DNA of 50,443 nt from Bacteroidaceae bacterium (GTDB lineage: Bacteria > Bacteroidota > Bacteroidia > Bacteroidales > Bacteroidaceae): NCBI GenBank assembly GCA_017551845.1, contig JAFZKR010000104.1:1-50443 (forward strand). Direction: 5' to 3'. Below the pieces are notes generated by a model, which made no database searches, was not told the DNA's origin, and was given only the letters and a program-made list of their open reading frames with translations. Made by a program: the position numbers and the translations under genes. Shown one piece after another: positions 17,092 to 25,248 of the stretch; the stretch's first letter is position 1, and every line of letters begins with the position of its first letter.

Positions 17092-18177
17092 TTATTCAAC
17101 TCCGAATCGGTAAATTGTGGTTTGCGTATAGACTTCACCCGGATTGAGAACCGTAGTAGGGAAGTAGGGGTGGTTCGGGCTGTCAGGGAAATGCTCGGCT
17201 TCGAAACAGATGGCACAACGTTTGGGAAGATTTGAACCGTGAGCACAGGTGCTGCCGTTGCAGTAATTGCCGGTGTAGCACTGTATGCCGGGCTCGGTGG
17301 TATAACACTCAAGTGTACGTCCGCTTGCAGTGTCAACGCATTTCAATGCGAAACTCAGTTCTCCAGGTTCACGCTTGTTGAGTACCCAGCAGTGGTCATA
17401 ACCGTTGCCGTTTTTCGTCTGTTGTCCCTTTTCAATTCTTTCTCCTACTTTGTGAGGAGTGCGGAAGTCGAAGGATGTACCATCAACATTTTCGATAGAA
17501 CCGAGAGGTATTGCCGTGTCATTGATGGGTATGTAATGGTCTGCATTGATAGTGAGGTCATAATCCAATACAGACGACGGATTCTTCTTCATGCCGTTCA
17601 GCGTGAAATAGGCATGGTGGGTGAGACACACCACAGTCTTCTTATCTGTCGTTGCCTCGTATTCTATGGCAAGTTCATTGTTGTCAGTCAGACGGTATGT
17701 GACATTCACATCCAGGTTGCCTGGGAAGCCTTCTTCTCCGTCCTTACACAGATAGTGCAGGTGAAGTGTCTGGTTGTCAGTCTGCTCAGCATCGAACACA
17801 CGCTTGTGAAAGCCTGTCGGACCTCCGTGCAGACTGTTGGGATCATTGTTGATGGCTAATTCATATTGTTTGCCGTCCAAGGTGAACTTTCCGGCTGCAA
17901 TCCGGTTTCCGTAACGTCCGATTAGAACGCTTAGGAATGTCTCCTGACTGTTCATCACATGCTCGAGACTGTCATGGCCCCAGACAACACTTTCCATTTT
18001 TCCGTTACGGTCGGGCATCATTACCGAGAGAAGTGCCCCCGCAAAATTTGTTATTGCTACTTCACTGCCCTTTTTGTTTTTCAGAATGTACAGGTCTGTT
18101 TTTTTCCCCTGAACGGTGGCCTGAAAGTTTTCTCTTTTGAGACCGGCTAAATTGCCATTTATTAAGGAATCGCTCAT
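17092..18177 (-). CDS. galM: Cytoplasmic aldose 1-epimerase
   Basis: A 361-residue mutarotase without a signal peptide (it begins MSDSLINGNLAGLKRENF), hence probably cytoplasmic, unlike the other two in the window. Motifs are GRYGNRIAAGKFTLDG, SLHGGPTGFHKRVF, the catalytic-His motif CLTHHAYFTLNG and the catalytic-Glu motif CFEAEHFPDSPNHPYFP. It is the first gene of the seven-gene operon and is 12 bases upstream of galK, so it probably feeds alpha-galactose to GalK. Confidence 0.93.
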   Translation of the reverse strand: MSDSLINGNLAGLKRENFQATVQGKKTDLYILKNKKGSEVAITNFAGALLSVMMPDRNGKMESVVWGHDSLEHVMNSQETFLSVLIGRYGNRIAAGKFTLDGKQYELAINNDPNSLHGGPTGFHKRVFDAEQTDNQTLHLHYLCKDGEEGFPGNLDVNVTYRLTDNNELAIEYEATTDKKTVVCLTHHAYFTLNGMKKNPSSVLDYDLTINADHYIPINDTAIPLGSIENVDGTSFDFRTPHKVGERIEKGQQTKNGNGYDHCWVLNKREPGELSFALKCVDTASGRTLECYTTEPGIQCYTGNYCNGSTCAHGSNLPKRCAICFEAEHFPDSPNHPYFPTTVLNPGEVYTQTTIYRFGVE

Positions 18178-18197
18178 TTTAAATTAGCATTAATTGT

Positions 18198-18230
18198 GTT
18201 ATTATAATATAACGCAAAATAACGCAAAAT
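18198..18230. repeat. Dyad and tandem AACGCAAAAT repeat in the ara/gal operon promoter
   Basis: AACGCAAAAT is repeated head to tail at 18211-18220 and 18221-18230. It overlaps a dyad GTTAT-N6-ATAAC at 18198-18213. Both lie over or just downstream of the predicted -7 box, a position suited to an operator. The regulator is not in the window. Confidence 0.4.
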
Positions 18231-18246
18231 TGTAAATAAGAGCAAA
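18215..18246 (-). promoter_or_regulatory. Promoter of the galM-galK-ara operon
   Basis: On the minus strand TTTG (18246-18243), a 20-base spacer and TTATTTTG (18222-18215) fit the Bacteroidetes -33/-7 pattern with one mismatch. The -7 box lies 37 bases before the galM start. Confidence 0.45.
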
Positions 18247-18261
18247 AAAAAAGGCTAAAAA

Positions 18262-19578
18262 TCAGTTGGAATGTGACAAATTTATGAAAGAGAGGAAGTC
18301 GGCTACTACAAAAGTGCTGCCACCAATGAAAATAATGTCATCGTCACTTGAATCATAGAGAGCTTTCTCGTAAGCCTCTCTTACGGTGGAAAAAGCTTCT
18401 CCTTTCAGACCGAAAGCAATGCCCTTGAGCCGGAGTTCATGTGAATCTGCCGCACGTTTGACGGATGCCTGCGTAAAATAGCACACAGAATTATTTGGAA
18501 TCATTTTTAAAACGTGGGAAATATCCTTGTCGCCAGCCATGCCAATCACTATGCGTAAAGTACCTGAACCCGGTGCTGATGACATGTCCTCAAGTTGGCG
18601 GACAATATACCTGAATCCGTGGCTATTGTGACCGGTATCGCATATTGTGATGGGTTTTTCAGATATTGTCTGCCATCGGCCGGCCAGTCCTGTCATACTG
18701 CATACATTTCTGAATCCATTTCTTATGTCCTGTTCCGTGATTTTGATACCAGATCTGATGAGGATATCAGTTGCGGTTAGAATGGTATTAGCGTTGTTTG
18801 CTTGACAGTATCCGGTGAGACAACTATTAAGTCCGGGATAATCCGTTGTTTCGTAAACAACCATGCCAGGGTTAATGTACTGCTGCGAAATTATTTTACA
18901 TTCATCTTGTGCAAATATAATGGGTGAATTCACCTGTGCGGCTTTCTCTCTGAACACTCCTGCAGTTTCCTCATCATACTCTCCGATTATAACTGGTACA
19001 TGTGGCTTGATAATACCAGCTTTTTCAGCGGCAATCTTTGACAATGTGTCGCCCAATAACTGCATATGATCATATCCAATGTTTGTTATGATCGATAGTA
19101 TAGGGGTGATGATATTGGTGCAGTCAAGCCTCCCGCCAAGTCCAGTCTCAATTACCGCAACATCGGCTTTCTGGTTGGCGAACCAATCGAATGCCATTGC
19201 TGTAGTGACTTCGAAAAAAGATGGTGAGAGTGGTTCCAGGAAGGCTCGATATTTTTGAATAAACTTTACAACATAGTCCTTCTGAATAGGTGTTCCGTTA
19301 ATTTTGATACGCTCTCTGAAATCAACGAGATGTGGCGATGTGTAGAGTCCGGTCTTAAGGCCTGAAGCCTGGAGAATGGCAGCAAGGGTATGCGCTACGC
19401 TACCCTTTCCATTGGTTCCTGCTATATGAATTGAAGGAAATGATTTATGCGGATATCCTATACGTTTGTCGATAAGAAGGGTATTATCCAACCCCTCCTT
19501 ATAGGCTTTTGATCCCGTGTTTTGGAACATGGGTGTCTTGGTCATCAGCCATTCAAGAGCTTCGTCGTAATCCGACAT
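18262..19578 (-). CDS. folC: Folylpolyglutamate / dihydrofolate synthase
   Basis: Adds glutamate to folates (and dihydropteroate) using ATP, in the cytoplasm. The 438-residue Mur-ligase-family protein has the P-loop IHIAGTNGKGSVAHTLAAIL (about residues 50-70), the TSPHLVDFRERIKING segment, the FEVTTAMAFDWFA and ETGLGGRLDCTN motifs, and a C-terminal Mur-ligase domain beginning near CDTGHNSHGF. It begins one base after the dnaJ stop, so it is the last gene of the grpE-dnaJ transcript. No terminator was seen between it and the ara operon promoter. Confidence 0.96.
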   Translation of the reverse strand: MSDYDEALEWLMTKTPMFQNTGSKAYKEGLDNTLLIDKRIGYPHKSFPSIHIAGTNGKGSVAHTLAAILQASGLKTGLYTSPHLVDFRERIKINGTPIQKDYVVKFIQKYRAFLEPLSPSFFEVTTAMAFDWFANQKADVAVIETGLGGRLDCTNIITPILSIITNIGYDHMQLLGDTLSKIAAEKAGIIKPHVPVIIGEYDEETAGVFREKAAQVNSPIIFAQDECKIISQQYINPGMVVYETTDYPGLNSCLTGYCQANNANTILTATDILIRSGIKITEQDIRNGFRNVCSMTGLAGRWQTISEKPITICDTGHNSHGFRYIVRQLEDMSSAPGSGTLRIVIGMAGDKDISHVLKMIPNNSVCYFTQASVKRAADSHELRLKGIAFGLKGEAFSTVREAYEKALYDSSDDDIIFIGGSTFVVADFLSFINLSHSN

Positions 19579-19579
19579 G

Positions 19580-20740
19580 TCAGTTAAAGTAACTGCGGAA
19601 TTTCTTAAAAATCTTATCTTTTATAGTTGCTGATGGCTGGAAATTGTCAGAGTTAATAAACTTTTCCATAGCCTGTCTTTCATCTTTTGACATACTTTCA
19701 GGTATATATACACTCACGTTTACAATCATGTCACCGTGCTGGCCGCTATGAAGTAATGGCAATCCTTTTCCTCTCAGTCTGAGCATTTTGCCGGGTTGTG
19801 TCCCTGGTTCTATTTTTAGTTTGACGGCACCGTCTAAAGTCGGGATTTCGACGGCTCCTCCCAATGCAGCCTGGGGAACGGAAAGTAAAAGGTTATAGAC
19901 CAGGTCATTTTCATCGCGCACAAGATCTTTGTGCGGCTGCTCCTCAATGACTATCAGCAGATTGCCGTTATAACCGTTGTGCTTTCCTGCGTTTCCTTTG
20001 CCTTCAACCGAGAGTTGCATGCCCTCTGCTACTCCGGCGGGAATATTCACTTCCACAATCTCTTCGCCGTAAACCACCCCATCTCCGCTGCAGTGTGGAC
20101 AACGGTTTTTTATGATTTTTCCTTCACCGCCGCAACGGGGACAGACTGTTTGTGTTTGGACCATACCGAAGAAACTCTGCTGTGTGCGTAGGACGGAACC
20201 AGTTCCGTTGCAATCCGGGCAAGTCTCTGTTCCTGAACCTCCTTGTGCCCCTGTCCCGTGGCAATGTTGGCAAGGAACAAGTTTTTTGAGCTTGAATTTC
20301 TTTGTGACTCCGTTGTTTATTTCCTCAAGAGTCAATGATACTTTTATTCTGATGTCGGATCCTTGTGACTTCCTCTCTCCTCGCTGACGAGCACGTCCAC
20401 CGAAACTACCGAATCCACTGAAACCTCCACCTCCGAAAATGTCACCGAACATGGAGAAGATGTCGTCCATTGACATTCCTCCGCTGAAACCTCCGCCTCC
20501 GAATCCGGAAGTACCGTTTAGTCCGTCAAATCCGAACTGGTCATATTTGGATCGTTTATCAGGATCGCTGAGTACACTATAAGCTTCCGCTGCCTCCTTG
20601 AATTTCTCCTCGGCCTCTTTATTGCCAGGATTTTTGTCAGGGTGGTATTGAATGGCTTTTTTTCTGTATGCTTTTTTTATTTCATCGGCAGTAGCGGTCT
20701 TTGGGACCTCAAGCACTTCGTAGTAATCTCTTTTTGCCAT
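19580..20740 (-). CDS. dnaJ: Chaperone DnaJ
   Basis: Co-chaperone that delivers clients to DnaK and stimulates its ATPase. The 386-residue protein is a full type I DnaJ: J domain (residues 1-70) with the HPD motif in [12 protein letters not shown], a glycine/phenylalanine-rich region (about 75-120), four zinc-finger CxxCxGxG repeats ([32 protein letters not shown]), then the C-terminal substrate domains. It lies 16 bases after grpE and one base before folC. Confidence 0.98.
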   Translation of the reverse strand: MAKRDYYEVLEVPKTATADEIKKAYRKKAIQYHPDKNPGNKEAEEKFKEAAEAYSVLSDPDKRSKYDQFGFDGLNGTSGFGGGGFSGGMSMDDIFSMFGDIFGGGGFSGFGSFGGRARQRGERKSQGSDIRIKVSLTLEEINNGVTKKFKLKKLVPCQHCHGTGAQGGSGTETCPDCNGTGSVLRTQQSFFGMVQTQTVCPRCGGEGKIIKNRCPHCSGDGVVYGEEIVEVNIPAGVAEGMQLSVEGKGNAGKHNGYNGNLLIVIEEQPHKDLVRDENDLVYNLLLSVPQAALGGAVEIPTLDGAVKLKIEPGTQPGKMLRLRGKGLPLLHSGQHGDMIVNVSVYIPESMSKDERQAMEKFINSDNFQPSATIKDKIFKKFRSYFN

Positions 20741-20756
20741 TTCTTCAATGTTATTG

Positions 20757-21386
20757 TCATTGTGCTACAGCCACTTTGGCATGACGTAGAACTTTGTCGT
20801 TCAATCTGTAACCGTCGATGATACAGTCAATCACCATGCCTTTTGTTTCTTCGTTAGTTGACGGTATCATAGCTATTGCTTCATGGAAATCTGTGTCGAA
20901 AGGCTCGTTCTTTGGAGATATCTTCTGAAGTCCTTTCTGTTCCAATGTGTGCATGAGTTTACTGTAAATCAGTTCTACACCTTCCTTCAAGGCTGTGAAA
21001 TCATTCGATTCCGTGGAGTTAGCCATAGCTCTTTCCAAGTCATCAATTACAGGAAGAATGTCGGTTATCACATCGGCCGAACCGTTTTTTATTATTTCCG
21101 CCTTTTCTTTGACAGTACGTTTGCGAAAGTTGTCGAATTCAGCCATAAGACGTTTATATTTATCGTCCATGGAGGCTATCTGTTTTTCCAGTCCGGCAAT
21201 GATCTGCTCTTGATCTGTTTCGGGTTCTTCGTTCGGATCATCTCCGTTATTGCCGTCAACATTAGCGTCTTGTTCTTCCTTGAAGTTTTCGGACACTGCC
21301 CGCGCAGTATCCTCTGTAATGTTATCCAACTCCTCGGATGGTCTGTTGTATGACATATTTATTTTCTGTTTCTTGCTTTTTTTCAT
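20757..21386 (-). CDS. grpE: Nucleotide exchange factor GrpE
   Basis: Releases ADP from DnaK. The 209-residue protein has a long charged N-terminal region, the coiled-coil dimer helix (roughly residues 60-105, with [20 protein letters not shown]), and the C-terminal beta domain ending with [18 protein letters not shown], the GrpE signature. The first ATG (21386) gives a lysine-rich start; a second ATG ten codons later (MSYNRPSEE) is possible. A sigma-54-like promoter lies 40 bases upstream. Confidence 0.97.
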   Translation of the reverse strand: MKKSKKQKINMSYNRPSEELDNITEDTARAVSENFKEEQDANVDGNNGDDPNEEPETDQEQIIAGLEKQIASMDDKYKRLMAEFDNFRKRTVKEKAEIIKNGSADVITDILPVIDDLERAMANSTESNDFTALKEGVELIYSKLMHTLEQKGLQKISPKNEPFDTDFHEAIAMIPSTNEETKGMVIDCIIDGYRLNDKVLRHAKVAVAQ

Positions 21387-21425
21387 AATTGAAATCAGTG
21401 GAAAATGTTATCCGGTAAATGACAT

Positions 21426-21466
21426 TGCAAAAAATTTGCCATTCCAGTTAGTGTGACAGTGTGACA
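21426..21466 (-). promoter_or_regulatory. Sigma-54-type promoter with tandem upstream repeat, driving grpE-dnaJ-folC
   Basis: On the minus strand TGGCAAATTTTTTGCA (21441-21426) carries the invariant GG-N10-GC spacing of -24/-12 promoters, and TGGCA and TTGCA both match consensus. Immediately upstream TGTCACAC is repeated twice in tandem (21466-21451), a possible activator site. The expected start is near 21415, leaving a leader of about 30 bases. Sigma-54 has no role in E. coli heat shock, so this is inference from sequence; no -33/-7 promoter was found in the 87-base gap. Confidence 0.55.
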
Positions 21467-21473
21467 TGCATTC

Positions 21474-21956
21474 TTATTCCATCGATTCAGCTCCGAAACA
21501 GAATGGAAGAAGGGATGATGTCCCGCCTTCAATAACCATGGTTCCATTTTTGCCGTAAAGGATTGTCTTTATGGGAATTTTAGAAATCGACTCGTATTCG
21601 GCCATGACTTGTCGACAGGCGCCACAGGGAGTTATCGGGTGGGCTGTCCATCCATGTTCGTTGCGGGCGGCTATGGCAAGGGCGACAACGCTTCTGTTCG
21701 GATGATTATGCCCTGCTGTGTAGAGGGCGGTCCTTTCAGCACACAATCCCGACGGGTATGCTGCATTTTCCTGATTACTGCCAGTGATTATGCTGCCGTC
21801 ATCAAGTAGGACAGCTGCCCCGACTTTGAATCCTGAATATGGTGAATGGCTGCCACATGTTGCTTTCTTGGCAGCTTCAACAAGACTTCTGTCCTTTTCA
21901 TCAAGTTCCCCGGAACAGTAAACTTTCCATGTGATTCTTATATCGTACTCTTTCAT
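21474..21956 (-). CDS. cdd: Cytidine deaminase
   Basis: Deaminates cytidine and deoxycytidine to uridine forms in pyrimidine salvage. The 160-residue protein has the zinc motifs CAERTAL (Cys-Ala-Glu) and PCGACRQ, and the substrate segment SPYSGFKVGAAVLLDDG. Length is slightly longer than the tetrameric type because of an N-terminal strand. It is transcribed away from the glucosaminidase gene and lies 87 bases upstream of grpE. Confidence 0.95.
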   Translation of the reverse strand: MKEYDIRITWKVYCSGELDEKDRSLVEAAKKATCGSHSPYSGFKVGAAVLLDDGSIITGSNQENAAYPSGLCAERTALYTAGHNHPNRSVVALAIAARNEHGWTAHPITPCGACRQVMAEYESISKIPIKTILYGKNGTMVIEGGTSSLLPFCFGAESME

Positions 21957-22071
21957 ATATGATTCTTTATTTCAAACTGCTAAATTAAGAAAAGTTGGAC
22001 ATATTGTTTAATCTTGAATTTATTATTTTATATGTACTTGTCCTATCGTGTTTTTGTTTTATATTCGCAGT

Positions 22072-22986
22072 ATGATAACGCGTTGGGTTCGCATCGTATT
22101 CGTAATTATTGTCGTATCAATGGTCATGGTTTCATGTTCCGTGACTAAAAGAACCAGTTATGACGGAGGTGTTACAGGAGGTCCCTATTTGGACTATATT
22201 GCCAAGTACAGTGACCTGGCTGTCAGGCATATGGATAAATATGGGATACCTGCCAGCATAACTCTTGCCCAGGGTCTTCTTGAGTCTGATGCTGGCCGCA
22301 GTTCACTTGCGGTAAAGTGCAATAATCACTTCGGGATAAAATGTCATAGCGATTGGCGTGGAAAGACCATGCTGTCTGATGACGACAGACGGAATGAATG
22401 TTTCCGGTGTTATAACAATGCTGAGGATTCATTTGAAGACCATTCCCTGTTTCTTGTGAACGGAGCCAGATATAGAAATCTGTTTTCATTAGGTCCTAAG
22501 GATTACAAAGGCTGGGCAAGGGGCTTGAAGGCTGCCGGGTATGCCACAAATCCGAATTATGCCGACAAACTCATAGAAATAATAGAAAGATACGGTTTGG
22601 AAGGATATGATAATCGCAGCTCTCGACGATTCTCCAAAGTCATGGTCCCTCATCGTCAGTTTGAGGTGAACGGAGTGAAATGTGTTCAACTGGGTGAAGG
22701 TGAGTCTCTGAGGGATATTGCCAAGGAATTTAGTATGAGTCTGAGTCTTCTCCGAAGGTTCAATGATGTGGATCGCAGTTTTGTCCCACCGTCAGGATGT
22801 TATATATATCTTGAAAGGAAAAAAAACCGTGCTTCGAGGGAGAATAGTGTTTATACAGTAAAAAACGGAGACAGTCTCTGGTCTATATCCCAAAAGTTTG
22901 GAATAAAAATGGATAATTTGGCCGGCCGCAACAAGATAACATCCTCCAATCCGGTTTCTGTAGGGATGAATCTGAAACTGAGATGA
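22072..22986 (+). CDS. Glucosaminidase-domain lipoprotein with LysM repeats
   Basis: A probable cell-wall hydrolase that cuts the glycan chains of peptidoglycan. The start at 22072 gives MITRWVRIVFVIIVVSMVMV and a lipobox ending MVSC; an ATG eight codons upstream would lengthen the signal. The mannosyl-glycoprotein endo-beta-N-acetylglucosaminidase (GH73-like) domain spans about residues 40-185: ITLAQGLLESDAGRSSLA with the catalytic Glu, NNHFGIKC, and the GWARGLKAAGYATNPNYADK motif. A degenerate LysM region (about 205-255) and a clear C-terminal LysM (YTVKNGDSLWSISQKFG) follow. Monocistronic, divergent from cdd. Confidence 0.92.
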   Translation: MITRWVRIVFVIIVVSMVMVSCSVTKRTSYDGGVTGGPYLDYIAKYSDLAVRHMDKYGIPASITLAQGLLESDAGRSSLAVKCNNHFGIKCHSDWRGKTMLSDDDRRNECFRCYNNAEDSFEDHSLFLVNGARYRNLFSLGPKDYKGWARGLKAAGYATNPNYADKLIEIIERYGLEGYDNRSSRRFSKVMVPHRQFEVNGVKCVQLGEGESLRDIAKEFSMSLSLLRRFNDVDRSFVPPSGCYIYLERKKNRASRENSVYTVKNGDSLWSISQKFGIKMDNLAGRNKITSSNPVSVGMNLKLR

Positions 22987-23006
22987 CAGGTAATCAAAAA
23001 TAATTA

Positions 23007-24578
23007 TCAGACGAGTTCGTGCTCTTCCTTCATATAAATCTCCTGCTCATCGGGATCCTTGATTGAGTAAGCAAGAAATGCCAAACTCTGGTCAGGGATA
23101 ATTCTGACGCCCATTCCATATTTGATACGCCATCTCCTTTTTATTGAGAAAACTCCGCTGTTTATGTAGGAATAGACATATGGATGTATGTGCATCGTGA
23201 ATTTCCTTATTCCTATCTTTTCCGTCAGATAGGCAATCTTACTCTCCAAGGTGTCAGTAAAGAGAATGGATGGACTGATTGTTCCTTTGCCGAAGCATGT
23301 GGGGCAGCTTTCATCCACAGGTATGTCCATTACTGGCCGGACTCTTTGCCTTGTTATTTGCATTAGGCCGAATTTGCTGAGTGGCAGAATGTTGTGCTTA
23401 GCACGGTCCCTTTCCATATTCTGACACATACGTTCGTAGAGTTTTTGTCTGTCTTCAGCCAGAGCCATGTCGATGAAATCTACCACGATAATTCCACCCA
23501 TATCGCGAAGCCTGAGCTGACGGGCAAGTTCGTCAGCTGCACCTAGGTTTACTTCAAGGGCATTTTCTTCCTGGGTCCCGGCCTTAAAGCGATGTCCGCT
23601 GTTGACATCCACCACATGCAGTGCTTCGGTGTGTTCGATAATGAGATATGCACCACTCTTGTATGAAACAATACGACCAAATGATGATTTTATTTGTTTG
23701 GTTATGGCAAAATGGTCAAAAATCGGGAGTTCTCCCTTGTATAGCTTGACCATTGAGATATGTTCCGGTGAGATGACAGAAATGTAGTCACGGATTTCGT
23801 TGTAAGTCTTCTCGTCATTTACATGGATTGATTCGTACGAAGGATTTAGCATATCCCTGAGAATAGCCAGGGTTCGACTGGTCTCTTCAAAGACCAGTTT
23901 CGGGGGTTTCTCACATTTAAATATCAGGTTCAGGGCATCTTCCCACCTGTGGTAGAGGGTGGTCAGTTCATTGTCCAGTTCGGCCACTCTCTTGCCTTCG
24001 GCTACGGTACGGACTATAACTCCGAAGTTTTTCGGTTTGATGCTCTGAAGCAACTGTTTTAGACGGGCTCTTTCTTCGGATGACTTGATTTTGGAGGAAA
24101 TGGATACCTTATCTGTGAATGGAATGAGTATCAGGAACCGTCCGGCAAGCGAAATGTCTCCTGTAAGTCGCGGTCCTTTTGTCGAAATAGGTTCCTTCGT
24201 AATCTGGACAAGAATCTCTTGTCCCTGTTCCAATGCGGTTGAAATATTGCCTTCCTTGTTTTCCGAGCCGGACAGTTGTACTTTACTGAAGGGATATAGC
24301 TTTTTTCGGTTGCTCCGGACCTGTTTTACATATTTCTGTATCGAGGCAAACTGTGAACCGAGGTCCTGATAATGCAGGAAAGCTTCCTTTTCAGAACCAA
24401 TATCGACGAAACATGCATTAAGACCTGGCATAAGTTTCTTTACCCGTCCGAGATACATGTTGCCCACTGCAAAAGTCATCTCACGGTTCTCTTTCTGATA
24501 CTCAACCAGATTTTGGTCCTCAGTGATAGCAATCTGGATACAGTCCGACTGGACATTAACAGTCAGTTCGCTCGTCAT
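23007..24578 (-). CDS. rng: Ribonuclease G/E family endoribonuclease
   Basis: Single-strand endoribonuclease acting in rRNA maturation and mRNA decay. The 523-residue protein, without the long RNase E scaffold tail, corresponds to RNase G/CafA. It has an N-terminal S1 domain (about 35-125, GNMYLGRVKKLMPGLNACFV), the DNase I-like catalytic domain with the metal-binding pair in GGIIVVDFIDMA, and the zinc-link CPTCFGKG. It converges with the glucosaminidase gene, only 20 bases away, and may receive read-through from HU and the small ribosomal-type gene. Confidence 0.95.
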   Translation of the reverse strand: MTSELTVNVQSDCIQIAITEDQNLVEYQKENREMTFAVGNMYLGRVKKLMPGLNACFVDIGSEKEAFLHYQDLGSQFASIQKYVKQVRSNRKKLYPFSKVQLSGSENKEGNISTALEQGQEILVQITKEPISTKGPRLTGDISLAGRFLILIPFTDKVSISSKIKSSEERARLKQLLQSIKPKNFGVIVRTVAEGKRVAELDNELTTLYHRWEDALNLIFKCEKPPKLVFEETSRTLAILRDMLNPSYESIHVNDEKTYNEIRDYISVISPEHISMVKLYKGELPIFDHFAITKQIKSSFGRIVSYKSGAYLIIEHTEALHVVDVNSGHRFKAGTQEENALEVNLGAADELARQLRLRDMGGIIVVDFIDMALAEDRQKLYERMCQNMERDRAKHNILPLSKFGLMQITRQRVRPVMDIPVDESCPTCFGKGTISPSILFTDTLESKIAYLTEKIGIRKFTMHIHPYVYSYINSGVFSIKRRWRIKYGMGVRIIPDQSLAFLAYSIKDPDEQEIYMKEEHELV

Positions 24579-24607
24579 CAGTTAGTGTTAAAATCAATTA
24601 AAACAAA

Positions 24608-24646
24608 GAACAAACCCGCTCGTACAGTATTACTGCAAGTTTGTTC
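24608..24646 (-). terminator. Hairpin after the HU / small basic protein genes
   Basis: GAACAAAC (24608-24615) and GTTTGTTC (24639-24646) form an eight-pair stem that encloses a smaller CAGT/ACTG hairpin. On the minus strand it is followed by TTTGTTTT. It lies just before the RNase G gene and may terminate or attenuate the HU transcript. Confidence 0.5.
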
Positions 24647-24672
24647 CTTGTGTTTTTTGTCAGACAAGACAT

Positions 24673-24762
24673 TTATTTACTCTTATGTCTGTTCTTTCTC
24701 AGTCTCTTCTTGCGCTTGTGCGTTGACATCTTGTGTCTTTTCTTCTTCTTACCGCTTGGCAT
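24673..24762 (-). CDS. Small basic ribosomal-type protein (AURKAIP1/COX24 domain)
   Basis: A 29-residue protein, MPSGKKKKRHKMSTHKRKKR followed by LRKNRHKSK, almost entirely Lys, Arg and His. This is the short conserved Bacteroidetes protein annotated with the AURKAIP1/COX24 C-terminal domain; the same domain occurs in mitochondrial small-subunit protein mS38 and in actinobacterial bS22. It probably binds rRNA in the small ribosomal subunit. It begins 27 bases after the HU stop, on the same strand, so the two are likely co-transcribed. Very small size means annotation pipelines may miss it. Confidence 0.88.
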   Translation of the reverse strand: MPSGKKKKRHKMSTHKRKKRLRKNRHKSK

Positions 24763-24789
24763 ACTATTTAGTCATTAAGGTTGTTTGGA

Positions 24790-25065
24790 TCACTTCCTGA
24801 CAGCTGCTGCAAAAGTCTTAGCTGGCTTGAAAGCCGGGATATTGTGCTCAGGGACGGTGATTGTGGTATTCTTGAGGATATCACGTGCAGCTTTGGCAGC
24901 TCTTTTCTTGATAATGAAACTTCCGAATCCTCTTAGATAGACATTCTCTTCATTAATGAGGGATTCTTTTACCACTTCCATGAAACCCTCAACGCAGTTC
25001 AGAACATCAGCCTTGTCAAGGCCGGTCTTCTGTGCAATTTCTTTAACAACTTGTGCTTTTGTCAT
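24790..25065 (-). CDS. HU family DNA-binding protein
   Basis: A 91-residue histone-like protein that bends and compacts DNA as a dimer. It has the helical dimer body (TKAQVVKEIAQKTGLDKADV), the conserved GFGSFIIKKRAAKAARD strand, and the flexible DNA-binding arm with the conserved proline (PEHNIPAFKPAKTFAAAV). Length is standard. It has its own promoter and is divergent from ssb. Confidence 0.96.
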   Translation of the reverse strand: MTKAQVVKEIAQKTGLDKADVLNCVEGFMEVVKESLINEENVYLRGFGSFIIKKRAAKAARDILKNTTITVPEHNIPAFKPAKTFAAAVRK

Positions 25066-25112
25066 AATCTATGTTCTTTAGTTCAATAAGTCTTTCTGTT
25101 TTTAACAGTCCG

Positions 25113-25141
25113 CAAATTTACTTCAAAATAATCGTAATCAA
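25113..25141 (-). promoter_or_regulatory. Promoter of HU
   Basis: On the minus strand TTG (25141-25139), an 18-base spacer and TAAATTTG (25120-25113) match the Bacteroidetes promoter consensus. It lies about 48 bases before the HU start codon. Confidence 0.55.
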
Positions 25142-25188
25142 AACATATTCTTGATTTTTTTTCTTTATAAAAAAAAGTATCGTTTCTC

Positions 25189-25219
25189 TTGCAGACTGGA
25201 AATTGATTGAGTAAATTTG
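25189..25219 (+). promoter_or_regulatory. Promoter of ssb
   Basis: TTG (25189-25191), a 20-base spacer and TAAATTTG (25212-25219) fit the Bacteroidetes consensus. The ssb ATG follows 29 bases later. Confidence 0.55.
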
Positions 25220-25248
25220 TACTGTTTAATTTTTAATACCTAAATAGT

